Shown: positions 1 through 8,099 of the stretch, piece by piece
Numbering within the stretch: the first letter of the stretch is position 1
Layout: each line of letters opens with the position of its first letter
Origin: Gryganskiella cystojenkinii
Lineage: Eukaryota; Mortierellomycota; Mortierellomycetes; Mortierellales; Mortierellaceae
Direction of reading: 5' to 3'
Length of the DNA: 11,688 nt
Assembly (NCBI GenBank): GCA_015852425.1
Contig: JAAAIG010001050.1
Span: 1 to 11,688, forward strand
Notes under the pieces: generated by a model
What the model saw: only the letters and a program-made list of their open reading frames with translations
What the model was told of the DNA's origin: nothing
The model's database searches: none
Translations under genes and position numbers: made by a program

Positions 1-60
<60 letters not shown>
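1..60. repeat. GCTCCT hexanucleotide microsatellite, 10 perfect copies
   Basis: Ten uninterrupted copies of GCTCCT fill the first 60 bases, and the array may begin before the window. On the plus strand, in the frame that stays open to position 318, it would encode an Ala-Pro dipeptide repeat; on the minus strand it reads Arg-Ser, Gly-Ala or Glu-Gln. Its perfection suggests recent slippage. Confidence 0.97.
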
Positions 61-63
<3 letters not shown>

Positions 64-1110
64 TATAGCCCTTGTTCAGTGTCAGAAAGTGTCGGAGAGT
101 GTCATGATTTCGGTCTACAGAGAGCATTTGCGAGCATCTCCAAAAGTCAAGAGAGGTGTACAGGGTGCGATCCCCCATCGCAGGATGACCAACTCGGGGC
201 TGTGGCGAATCAAATGTTGGATACACTGCAGTCGACCAATCGAGAACATGGTCAGGTTCATGGACAGCTCCTAAAGCCGAGTCGGTGTTGTTGTCTTTCC
301 TGCTCGTTTAGCTCTTGAAATTCACAAAGATGAAGATAAAGACGAGGTCGTCGAGAAGGTCAAGGGGGACGACAATTCGACAGTTGAGGTCATGGACGAC
401 GTTTTCTGAAACAAGGGACTGTAAAGGTCAAGGCGTCGCAACCCGGAAACATAGGAATCGATCCATTCCTGGAGTGTTCTCAGGTTTAAAAACTGGATCG
501 TCAGTCACTTGAGTCTGAGGCATTTGACCAGGATCTGAAGCGCAACCTTGGATTTGATGTAAGAACATGTCAGAGACCTGAGGGTCTGTTGATGACGTCT
601 GACGAAGGACAGGATCGCGCCTTCTTTTGTGGACCCAAGGTAGAAGAGAAGAATGACGTATTACTGAATCCACAAACGATCTTGAGGTTGGAGAGGAGTG
701 GGAACCGGAAGGTGATCAGGGTCTCGTTAAGGTCTCGAAGTGAAAAGGCTTGAAGGGCGATGGCGAGGATTACCGAGAGACAGAGTCTCTGGATTCAAGA
801 GGCGTATTTAAAGAGTTGATTGAATGTTGGTGCATGGAAAGGCGTTTGTGAGGGTAGGTGTCCTCGTGGAATCGCGGACCAGAGTCTTGGATGGAAGGTC
901 TGGTGCAATTCGAGACAGACTCGGAGACAGATTGTAAGAGTGTGTCGGTCGACGTAGTGTCTGATTAACGAAGGGCGTTTGGAGACGAGAAGAGGAGTCG
1001 GCTTGTTGATGATGTTGGGTGGTGTCAAGAGTAGTGTCGGGGGCATCAATTGGCGAGGACGTCAATCACTTCTTCGAATCAAGTCGTGTGGAGGGGAGAT
1101 GATTCTTCCT
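1..1110 (+). pseudogene. Decayed plus-strand coding sequence, acidic protein of unknown function
   Basis: No single frame is open, but the plus strand shows protein-like, Asp/Glu/Lys/Ser-rich stretches in a sequence of frames. Frame 2 (about 89-409, stop at 272-274) includes LALEIHKDEDKDEVVEKV. Frame 1 (409-753, stop at 487-489) includes KLDRQSLESEAFDQDLK and DEGQDRAFFCGPKVEEKND. Frame 3 (about 660-968, stops at 741, 849 and 855) includes GEEWEPEGDQGLVKVSK and LVQFETDSETDCKSVSVD. A weak coding signal continues to about 1110. Stops of all three kinds plus at least two frame changes argue for a relic rather than codon reassignment. The Ala-Pro frame from the hexamer repeat (1-318) is an alternative start of the same relic. 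I recognise no family. Introns or sequencing indels could explain some breaks, but not the in-frame stops between coding-like stretches. The call rests on composition only. Confidence 0.5.
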
Positions 1111-1504
1111 GATCCTATGGTTGGTGTTATTGTTGCTGTTGGTGTATCGTGTCCTTACTGGGAAGATGAGAATGTGTGAATCAGTTTGTTGCAAAGTGGG
1201 ATGCAGACCCTTTCCAGTTCATCGAGGTGGACCCCTTAATTTATTTCAGCAAACTAGTTTTGATTTTTTTGGCTATATTTTTTGAGGAGGTTTTTTGTTG
1301 AGTGGGTGTGGCTGTGGGAGGGGATGAAGTAGATTTTTTGTTGGGTAGTTGTTGTCGAAAATATGTGTGCGCCAGTATGTTTTTTTTGTAGCTGTTATTG
1401 TTGGTGTTCGAGGGGAAGGGGAGAGGGAGGAAATGTCTCCCCCACCTATTTCTTGCTGAGTGATCTCTTGACAAAGATACCCCCAACGATGGATGTCCGT
1501 GGGC
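1111..1504. other. Convergent 3' region between two relics
   Basis: T/G-rich low-complexity DNA with no convincing reading frame. A minus-strand AATAAA lies at 1240-1245 and could be the old poly(A) signal of the minus-strand relic, whose last stop is at 1505. I see no RNA gene here. Confidence 0.4.
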
Positions 1505-3341
1505 TTAGAGAGCATTATTGGTTCCAGGCAGAAGAGCAACTTTGGCTTGCTTGGCCTTCCGCGCGTCTTCCGCCAAGGCAACATCGTCCGTCGGGGCTCT
1601 CTTCTTTGAGTGAGGTGGACTGGGGAGACTTTTGGATCCAATCCGAAAAAATCGGCAACCGTGTACGGGGTTGTCCTTTTTGGTGTAGCCGACTTCGTTT
1701 CCTCTGAGCGGTGGTGCACGTGTGACAGCGTGGGCTATTCCACCCTCCTCTCTTCCCTTATCGTTCAACTCGTCTGGCTTCGTGCGTTTAAAGCCCTGAC
1801 CAGGTTGGAGGGACAGGGCGCAAGGCCAGGTCTTGAAAGTCATTCTCCACCTTCCACAAAAAGAACTCCTCGTAGGTGTCATAGTCAAAGACCCGCTGAT
1901 GCAGGTTCGGCGACTACTCCTCTGTGCTGGCCTGGTACTCGAACCCGCTTCTGATCGGAGGTATATCTTGTAGTATTTGTCTCTGATAAAGGAGACGAAA
2001 AGAGATGCCTCATAGCTGTATTCATCACACTTCATCTCTTAGAGCCAAGCCTGTTCTTCTGCGTAAAGAGATTTATATGCGCCTTGACGAGGGACGATTC
2101 TTGCGACTTCCTTCTCATCGTCACCGTCGTATCCGTCGTCGTATTCGTTGCGGTATTTTTCATCAGAGCCACCCCAGAGCTTGTCCTCCTCCTCATCTTC
2201 ATCATACTGGAGCTGCCCTTTGACTTGGGAAGGAGGTCCATCTCCTCAATCTCTCTGGCATGGGAAGGAAGTCCATATCCTCAATCTTGTGCGTCTCTTG
2301 AGGCCAATTATGGTTCTTGTTCATTTTCGTGGACATATGCGCCTCCATCTGACATGTATCGAGTTCCTCATTCACGGCGAGAGGTTGTCGAGGTCGCTCA
2401 CATCCGCTGCCTCTTTTCCAGACGTCTGCTGTTGCGCAGCCAAGGTACGCCCAGCAATATGTCGGGTTCCCTACAGATGGGCGTTGGCTAGACCGAGAGT
2501 CGAGTCATCAAACTCGCCATCTTGCTGATTGCTAGCTGCAGGATGTGACCAAGGGGAGCGAGTATGCTGTTGTGGCAAAAAGAGCTCATGGAGCGGGAGA
2601 CGGACCCCGAGCGCCAACGTTGCCAGGTTTGGTGAATGCAAGTTTTGTGAACGACTGCTACTGTTACTTTGACCATCTTTTGAGGATCGCGAAACCGAGA
2701 CCGCGTCGTATCGTAATAGTCCGAGAATTTGTCACCATGTCCCGAAGAGCCACCCTGTATCTCTGGATTGTTACAGTCGATGACATTCTCCGTTCCTTGG
2801 TAGACCAGGGTCGATGATACCCCGTTTTTCGTGGACGTCTTCCTAGCCTCTGACAACACATCGTATGATCTTTCGGCGTTGTTCCTGTTATAGGCGTCAT
2901 TTCCGAACCAGGAGCTATAACCTCCAATACCATATCCATAGCCATGGACTTTTTCGTTGACGCGAGAGAGCGTGCTCTGATCATGCTGGTTCGCCTGCTC
3001 TCCCACGGCCTTGATTGAAGTTCGTGAATAAGGAGCGCTGCCGCCGTGATGACAGTTGGGTCTGTCGCTTCAAGATCCTGACTGCGCTGATGAGCTTGCT
3101 CATCATAGGAGAAAACCTGTTCATGATGGGCATAATCGTCGTGATCGCCGTAATCGCGGTGAAAGTGAAGATCAGAATGTGAGGAGGGATAAATCGGGCT
3201 ATGGACCTTGGAGAGTCCTGCTCGGGCATGACCATCACGGAACGAGTACGGCATGGCATTAGCCTCGGTCTGAACGCCTTGACTTTGGGTGATATCACCA
3301 CTTTCGCCAGATCCCTGGTTGTTGTTTCCTCTCGCCTGCAC
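1505..3341 (-). pseudogene. Decayed minus-strand gene for an acidic, Tyr/Gly/Asp-rich protein
   Basis: Read on the minus strand, coding-like sequence passes through at least six or seven frame changes. From 3341 to about 3050 it runs up to SQDLEATDP. It then shifts (about 3050-2665) to a Tyr/Gly-rich part with GYGYGIGGYSSWFGNDAYN. Next come a Ser/Pro-rich part (2673-2471), short pieces ending near 2374 and 2257, and a strongly acidic part (about 2230-1925) with YDEDEEEDKLWGGSDEKYR, interrupted by one TAA just after EEQAWL. A shifted piece (about 1950-1790) carries VFDYDTYEEFFLWKVENDF. A last piece (about 1795-1505) is Lys-rich and ends at the stop at 1505. No in-frame ATG is found at the upstream end. 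No family is recognised. A multi-exon gene is possible, but the in-frame TAA and the closely spaced shifts without clear GT-AG pairs favour a pseudogene. Confidence 0.55.
2222..2290 (-). repeat. Two tandem copies of a ~33-35 nt coding unit inside the relic
   Basis: On the minus strand the unit ATTGAGGATATGGACTTCCT plus its tail is followed directly by a near copy starting ATTGAGGAGATGGACCTCCT. They encode IEDMDFLPMP and IEEMDLLPKS. The copies differ in length by about two bases, and the reading frame changes here, so slippage at this repeat is a likely cause of one of the frameshifts. Outer coordinates are approximate. Confidence 0.65.
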
Positions 3342-3393
3342 TCATACCGCATTTCCATATTTGGACGACGCCTTTGACGGACAGAGGATTATA

Positions 3394-3399
3394 TTTATT
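3394..3399 (-). terminator. Poly(A) signal AATAAA for the GTPase-domain gene
   Basis: The minus strand reads AATAAA here, about 160 nt past the stop codon of the 772-residue gene and beyond its pyrimidine-rich 3' tract. It is the first canonical signal downstream of that stop. Confidence 0.5.
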
Positions 3400-3409
3400 C
3401 TAACCCGAG

Positions 3410-3555
3410 TCCGGGGGAGGGAGGTAGGCTTGAGACATATAGATAGAGATATAGATAGAGAGAGATATATAGATGGAGTATAGATATAGAGAGGGAAAGA
3501 AAGAGAGGGAAAGATAGAGGGAGAGAGATGGAGAGGGAAGAATGGGAGGGGAAGA
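3410..3555. repeat. Purine-rich GA/GATA microsatellite
   Basis: The plus strand is almost purely A/G with interspersed T: tracts such as AGATAGAGATATAGATAGAG and GAGAGGGAAAGAAAGAGAGG. On the minus strand this is a CT-rich tract starting directly after the stop codon at 3556, so the transcript's 3' UTR would begin with about 80 nt of nearly pure pyrimidine. Long polypurine/polypyrimidine DNA can form triplex structures; whether it does so here is unknown. Confidence 0.9.
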
Positions 3556-5874
3556 TTATTCCTCGCGACATCCACCGATGTGTTCAAATAGCTGGGCCTC
3601 GTTGTACTTGATGTTTTCCATGTCCAGTAGCTGCTTCACAATGAACATTACGTCTCTGACGCTGATGACGCCATAGTGCGTCATATTCCGCACATTTCGT
3701 TTGAACGACGTGGGGTATATTTTTAGAGTCTTGATTCCGTTCTGGTGGAACTGCTGCGTCACCTTGTCGGTCTTTTCGCTGACAATCTCGCTAAACGCAT
3801 CGACGCTGAGCTCCTCGTCGATTTCGTCGTCGTCGATCACTCGGTCGCACTGGTTTAGAAACACCAGGTATGGAATGTCGTTTGCGATCCTGAGCTTGTC
3901 AATCAGATGAAACACGCCGTCTGTTGAGGCCTTGTTGATCTCCGAAACGACGATGCACATGTCGACGGTTCTGTAGTTCTGCAGAAACTCGTTCCGGATG
4001 ACTTCGTCAGTGTCATCGTTGCCGGGAAAGTCCAGGAACATGACACCTCCAAGCATGTGGGGGGTTATCTGCCTTGTATGCTCCCCCGCGCGCGCATTTG
4101 TCTTGAGCCCCAGTCTTGCCAGAAACGAGCTCTTACCGACCTTCGTGTTCCCAATAACTGCGATGACAAATCTGTTGATCTCGAGATCCCTCAGGTTCTT
4201 TATCAGCTTGACACTGTCGAAAAAATCTCGGGCATCCTCATACTTTTTGGCTCTGTCCGAAAGCACATGGTAGTTGCTGACATTGGCAACATTGTCCTCG
4301 ATATACTCCGAATTTTCTATGTATTCCCAGCCCGCCAGATTCCCGCATCGCTGCAGATTGTTGTTGTAGGATAGATTTGCGTTTTCCAGAAACTCCTTCG
4401 TGCTATATAGCTTTCTCTTCCGACTGTCCTTCAGCTCCTGCCACAGAATATATGGCGACGCCAACAATATAAACGGAGACAGCACCACCAGCAACGCGCC
4501 CCAGCCCACGTCAGACGCTTCGAACTCATACGCGGTGTCGACATACTTGTCTTTGGACAGAAAGCGCATGATTTTATGCCGAGAATAGAACGTGTTGTGT
4601 ATGACGTCGTAGCCATGCATGAATGTGTTTTCAATATTGTTGTTTTCGACATAGGTGTGGTTGGATAGGATGGACACGCTGTCGCTGTCGATCTGGTTGT
4701 TTCCATATTTCAGCTTTTCGTCGGCATAGTCGACGTATTTGTTGACCCGTTCCTTGAAGTGCCTGTCCGTCTCTCCGTCGCAATGTCTGGAACACAGCTG
4801 CTCCAGCTGGATCAAGCTCAACTTGATTTTACCAATGTCGGCGGCATTTGAGTTGTATCTGGCAGAATCCAGCACCTTCAGCAGCAGCAGATGGATCGGC
4901 ATCTCCTTGATCTTCTTGTACTTGGTGACATACGTGTAGAACTGGAAGTTGATCAGCTTGGACGACAGCTCGGGATGATGGTCGCAGATTTTGGCATAGT
5001 GATAGTCGAACTGAGACTGGTTGACAATGTCTGCGTTCTCCAGCTTCTTCAGCAGCTTGTCCATTTCGGTCAACATAGAGTTCTTGTTCGTCGAGCGGGA
5101 GCTTTGTATCTGATCGTAGTTTCCGCGGAGAAACGCATAGTTTTTTCTGTTTATCTGGATGACACTGGGGTCCATGGCGCTGGGGCAGTACCAGTAATCC
5201 AGCATCACTGACTTGTCTCTGCTGTGCCGAACATTTGAGATAAACGCATTGACAGCAGCTTCTATGTTGTCCGCATTGATGTTGGAGGTGTCTGCATGTC
5301 CGGAGTGCTCGAACAAGAATTGGTATTGAAATTCGTCGTATTGGCGATTGTCAGACTTGGTGCGTAGGAAATTCGTAAATATGTTGATGGAACTGTGAAT
5401 CTCTTTCAGCCCAACGTCCAGCTCTGCAAAGTGACCCAGGTGCACATCTGTGTGCTTCTTGGTGATTTCGATAATGATTCGCAAATATCCGCCATACAGA
5501 ACTTTGTTTATGTAGCGGTTGGCAGACGGCTTGCTTTTGATGCCGGCCCGTTTCTCATGCACAGAGTAATTGGCGACCTCACAGTCATACACGTAATACG
5601 ATGTGTTTTGGCGACCGCTTTCGTTTGTTTTCTTGTCATACTTCGTGTTTAGCCCCACGATTTCAAACGGAGTGCTTATGCCGCCATCGACGCTGACTTT
5701 ACGGCTTTTGTCATAGTCTGCGCTCGACGAATAGTAGTTTACTTTGATCTTAACCTTGTTGGTTTCCCTGGAATCGACCATTAGCGGATCGATGTAATGA
5801 TTCGGACATTGTCCGTCGGAGATGGGATTGAAGCAGATTCCGAGATACTTGTCCCGGTCAAGATTGATCGCCAT
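3556..5874 (-). CDS. MACPF/SNTX-like domain protein with C-terminal P-loop GTPase domain (772 aa)
   Basis: An intron-free reading frame of 772 codons from ATG at 5874. Seen directly: a G1/P-loop GNTKVGKS at residues 575-582 after a hydrophobic beta strand, G3 DFPG at about 615-618, and G4 NQCD at 674-677, together marking a TRAFAC-type GTPase fold. A 21-23 residue hydrophobic stretch at about 456-478 (ALLVVLSPFILLASPYILW) is followed by a basic, Lys/Arg-rich tail and looks like one membrane segment. Residues 1 to about 260 have the pattern of the MACPF-related N-terminal fold of stonustoxin/neoverrucotoxin (SNTX) family proteins: KVLYGGYLRIIIEI near 120-133 and a later acidic helix ending in a DYWYCP strand. 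A helical region follows (about 270-450), comparable to the FAT-like part of that family. That assignment is a remote pattern match from memory, less certain than the GTPase. Function is unknown; a membrane-associated, nucleotide-regulated pore-like or stress/defence role is only an inference. An in-frame upstream extension exists (see 5875-6375). Confidence 0.88.
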   Translation of the reverse strand: MAINLDRDKYLGICFNPISDGQCPNHYIDPLMVDSRETNKVKIKVNYYSSSADYDKSRKVSVDGGISTPFEIVGLNTKYDKKTNESGRQNTSYYVYDCEVANYSVHEKRAGIKSKPSANRYINKVLYGGYLRIIIEITKKHTDVHLGHFAELDVGLKEIHSSINIFTNFLRTKSDNRQYDEFQYQFLFEHSGHADTSNINADNIEAAVNAFISNVRHSRDKSVMLDYWYCPSAMDPSVIQINRKNYAFLRGNYDQIQSSRSTNKNSMLTEMDKLLKKLENADIVNQSQFDYHYAKICDHHPELSSKLINFQFYTYVTKYKKIKEMPIHLLLLKVLDSARYNSNAADIGKIKLSLIQLEQLCSRHCDGETDRHFKERVNKYVDYADEKLKYGNNQIDSDSVSILSNHTYVENNNIENTFMHGYDVIHNTFYSRHKIMRFLSKDKYVDTAYEFEASDVGWGALLVVLSPFILLASPYILWQELKDSRKRKLYSTKEFLENANLSYNNNLQRCGNLAGWEYIENSEYIEDNVANVSNYHVLSDRAKKYEDARDFFDSVKLIKNLRDLEINRFVIAVIGNTKVGKSSFLARLGLKTNARAGEHTRQITPHMLGGVMFLDFPGNDDTDEVIRNEFLQNYRTVDMCIVVSEINKASTDGVFHLIDKLRIANDIPYLVFLNQCDRVIDDDEIDEELSVDAFSEIVSEKTDKVTQQFHQNGIKTLKIYPTSFKRNVRNMTHYGVISVRDVMFIVKQLLDMENIKYNEAQLFEHIGGCREE

Positions 5875-6375
5875 TGTGAATGAAAGTCTTTTGATGAGAA
5901 GCGGGGATCGTTTCGGTACAGGAAGACTGTCTGTATAGAAGTGTTGGAATATGCAGAAGTCAGCAAGAAAGTATCTTTGCGGCAATGCAACAAGCTCTTG
6001 GTCAAGAATCAGCTCCTTTACCGCAAGAGGGCTGCAAAGTTTTCTTTGGCAAAAAAACGTGTTTGAATGGGTTTGCGAAGGAAAGCTGGGGCAAAGAGAG
6101 GGAGGGAGCAGGTGAATATGGGGTGGGAGGCGGTACGTGTGTGAGAGAGTAAAGAGACGAAAATTTTGGGTGGACCCTTTTTCACACGAAAAATGGCCAA
6201 GCAATGACAAAGTAAAGGCGAAGCAAAAGACTTGATCAATTGTCTGAAAGAACTTTCTGACCCTTCCAAAGAAATACGCGCAAGCGAGAGCTGATGGCAA
6301 AGCAACAGACAAAGCTAAAGGCAAAGGAGCAGGCAAAGCACAAGGCAAAGCACAAACGGTAGTCTTGTATGACAT
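5875..6375 (-). other. In-frame open extension upstream of the GTPase gene: long 5' leader or N-terminal extension
   Basis: The 772-codon frame stays open upstream for about 170 codons, to an ATG at 6375 (MSYKTTVCALP...). A TATAAAT lies about 100 nt before that ATG, so a transcript from it would meet the 6375 ATG first, giving 939 residues. The extension is hydrophobic and repetitive (Ala-Leu-Pro rich, from a CTTTGCC-type repeat), then Pro/Ser/His-rich, with no domain I recognise. CT-rich leaders are common in fungal genes, and the conserved-looking protein begins at MAINLDRDKYLG (5874), so I prefer that start, but the longer form cannot be excluded. Confidence 0.45.
6287..6356. repeat. Degenerate GGCAAAGC/A repeat
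   Basis: The plus strand contains roughly eight imperfect copies of a GCAAAGGC/GGCAAAGCA-like unit. Read on the minus strand in frame with the GTPase gene, it produces the Ala-Leu-Pro-rich run of the possible N-terminal extension. Confidence 0.75.
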
Positions 6376-6470
6376 CTGTGACAGCTTCAGCACGCATATA
6401 TTTTTTTATCTTTGAGGCCCATCCTTAATAAAGCCTTGGCCTCACCGAGTCCTATCACCATCATACCCCC

Positions 6471-6477
6471 ATTTATA
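6471..6477 (-). promoter_or_regulatory. TATA box (TATAAAT) of the GTPase-domain gene
   Basis: The minus strand reads CGCTATAAATGG. It lies about 100 nt before the ATG at 6375 and about 600 nt before the preferred ATG at 5874. The GST and foldback genes in this window have TATA boxes about 90-105 nt before their ATG, a spacing that fits the 6375 start better. Confidence 0.45.
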
Positions 6478-6620
6478 GCGCTGAGGAACGAGCAGCAGCA
6501 AAACTTTCCCTGGCTCAACATAAAATCCATCGTCCTCTTCAAAGAGACCATTTTAAACCCCAAAGAGTCGGCCACACGAAGAGGGGCTTGAATTCGAACT
6601 CTCGGATAGATGTCGTTCAT

Positions 6621-6876
6621 TCTAAAAAACCAGTGTGTTGTTTATGAGACCCGTTGTTTATCACCTTTGTCATCCCGAGACAAATAAAAAGCCTTCGAAG
6701 GCGCTTTTTTTTTTGGTTGATGGTTCACTTAAAGCTTTCCTTCTGGCTTTTTTTTTCTCGATATCTTTGTTTTCATATCGTTCACCATTTTTTTTTTTTG
6801 CTTTGTTTTACAACCGCTGCAACCACGTGCAGTCGGGCGTGGCATGTTCGAGCCTCGCTGTTGAGTGTCATACAGA
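6621..6876. other. Intergenic region, T-rich, no gene seen
   Basis: Contains several homopolymer T runs (around 6707, 6751 and 6789) and no convincing reading frame or RNA gene. It separates the GTPase promoter from the poly(A) signal of the GST gene; both genes are on the minus strand. Confidence 0.5.
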
Positions 6877-6882
6877 TTTATT
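6877..6882 (-). terminator. Poly(A) signal AATAAA of the GST gene
   Basis: Minus-strand AATAAA about 32 nt after the GST stop codon, within a short AT-rich 3' UTR. Position and spacing fit a functional cleavage/polyadenylation signal. Confidence 0.65.
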
Positions 6883-6913
6883 TTTTATGATGTTGGTGTC
6901 TGTATGTTAGTCT

Positions 6914-7848
6914 TTACAACGCAAAGAGCTTTCGAGTGACCTCGTTGTAGGCAAGACACTCCTCCGAGGACTTCCAGGCTTGGTACTTGGGGTTCTTCTC
7001 CAAACCATCTTTGACGGCGAACAAGGCCGGTGTCTTTTCTCTCGAAATGAACTGGTCCTTCGTGAGGACCAGCATGACATCCATCACAGTCACCGTCTTG
7101 ATATCTGCAAAGCTCAGCTATAATACAGAGCATACGTTATGAAGGCTTAGCGTTTTTATCTTTTTCTTTTCACATTTACAGTTTCCATATGGGTACACAG
7201 ACGTTGGTAGGACTTTTTACCTTATCACCGACATAGTGACCATTGGCCCCGTTAGCTTGGAGCATACGCTCGTGATAGACGGCCCACTCCCCAACCTGCT
7301 TGGCCTTAAACAACTCCATCATCTGGGCCTTCAACTCTGCAGGCGCACGAACGACCATGACTACAAACTTTTCAAACAGCATATTACTCGAGCTGGCACA
7401 GGAACGAATCAATTGATCCTCCCATGCGTTCGATCCCAATAGTCCCGTCTTTTGAGCGAGGTAAAACTCGATCACATTCTGCTCTGCCAACTCGATCGTC
7501 TCCCCAGTTGAGGGATTAGTCTCATAAAGGACGGGCATGTGTCCAAAGGGCGTGTGTTCCTTCTCGCTAGCCCAATCCTACAATTGAAGAAAAAAGAGCG
7601 CCTCTTTGTCAGCACAAAGGGCCGAGTTGCAGAGAAATAGCAATGATGCGGAATTGGTCGTGCATTCACTTTTTGTTTGTTACCTCAGGATGAGTGAACT
7701 TGTGCTTGAGATTGGACATGGTCATCATCACACGGATAGCGTTGACAACACCGTGGAATGGATAGTAAAGAAGAGTGTACTCGTTGTCCTTTGACTCGCT
7801 GATCTTTGTCATCTGCTCAGTTGAGAGGTTCTTTGTGGCGACAATCAT
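6914..7848 (-). CDS. Glutathione S-transferase, sigma/alpha-like, three exons (241 aa)
   Basis: Exons are 7848-7684, 7577-7221 and 7117-6914. The introns (7683-7578, 106 nt; 7220-7118, 103 nt) both start GT, end AG and fall between codons, and the joined product is 55+119+67 residues. Expected role: cytosolic conjugation of glutathione to electrophiles. The N-terminal thioredoxin-like domain begins YTLLYYPFHGVVNAIRVMM, with Tyr28 in the place of the catalytic tyrosine of tyrosine-type GSTs. The cis-proline is in HMPVL (Pro70). Where the glutathione-binding Gln-Ser pair is usual, the sequence has Glu87-Gln88 (ELAEQNVIEFYLA), so glutathione contacts may be altered. The helical C-terminal domain has the N-capping box S-F-A-D (Ser176, Asp179). 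Length is slightly above the usual 200-220 because of a leader of about 20 residues. A TATA box lies about 90 nt upstream. The substrate and exact class cannot be told from sequence. Confidence 0.93.
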
Positions 7849-7936
7849 TATTGGGTATCTGTGATGGGGTTATAGGAAAGGGCTGTGGAGAGTGTTGTTG
7901 AGAAAAAAAAAAGAGGAAATGGTAAAAAGCAGGGTC

Positions 7937-7942
7937 TTTATA
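7937..7942 (-). promoter_or_regulatory. TATA box (TATAAA) of the GST gene
   Basis: Minus strand GTTATAAAGACC, 89 nt before the GST start codon. An A/T-poor, CT-rich leader follows, with a run of T just downstream on the minus strand. Confidence 0.55.
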
Positions 7943-8099
7943 ACAGGACTCGGTGGGGAAACCTATATGCGGTTGGGTGGGGTTCACGTCATGGAACGCC
8001 ATCGAATCGAAAACGAGAGGGCGATCAATTTTTTCTTTTTTTGTATTTTGACCGGACTCGATCGAATTTTTCGATAAGGTTTCGAACCCCAGAAAGATA

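Noticed and set aside
1241..1719. Pro/Thr/Asn-rich minus-strand frames (81 and 148 residues)
   Set aside because: Low-complexity composition typical of the AT/CT-rich 3' region, with non-ATG starts or overlap with the better-supported relic frame.
2084..2528. Plus-strand Ser-rich frames of 126-135 residues
   Set aside because: Mirror images of the GA-rich acidic codons of the minus-strand relic.
1..3341. Alternative genetic code (stop reassignment) as an explanation for the broken frames
   Set aside because: TAA, TAG and TGA all occur in the coding-like stretches together with frameshifts, while neighbouring genes use standard stops.
6590..6604. TTCGAA-containing T-loop-like sequence
   Set aside because: Flanking bases do not pair as a T stem and there is no cloverleaf upstream.
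6387..6620. 77-residue minus-strand frame starting at ATG 6620
   Set aside because: It contains the TATA box and promoter of the GTPase gene and shows no domain; more likely promoter DNA.
8078..8090. Minus-strand GGTTCGAAACC resembling a tRNA B box
   Set aside because: No A box at a suitable distance and no pairing T stem or acceptor stem can be drawn.
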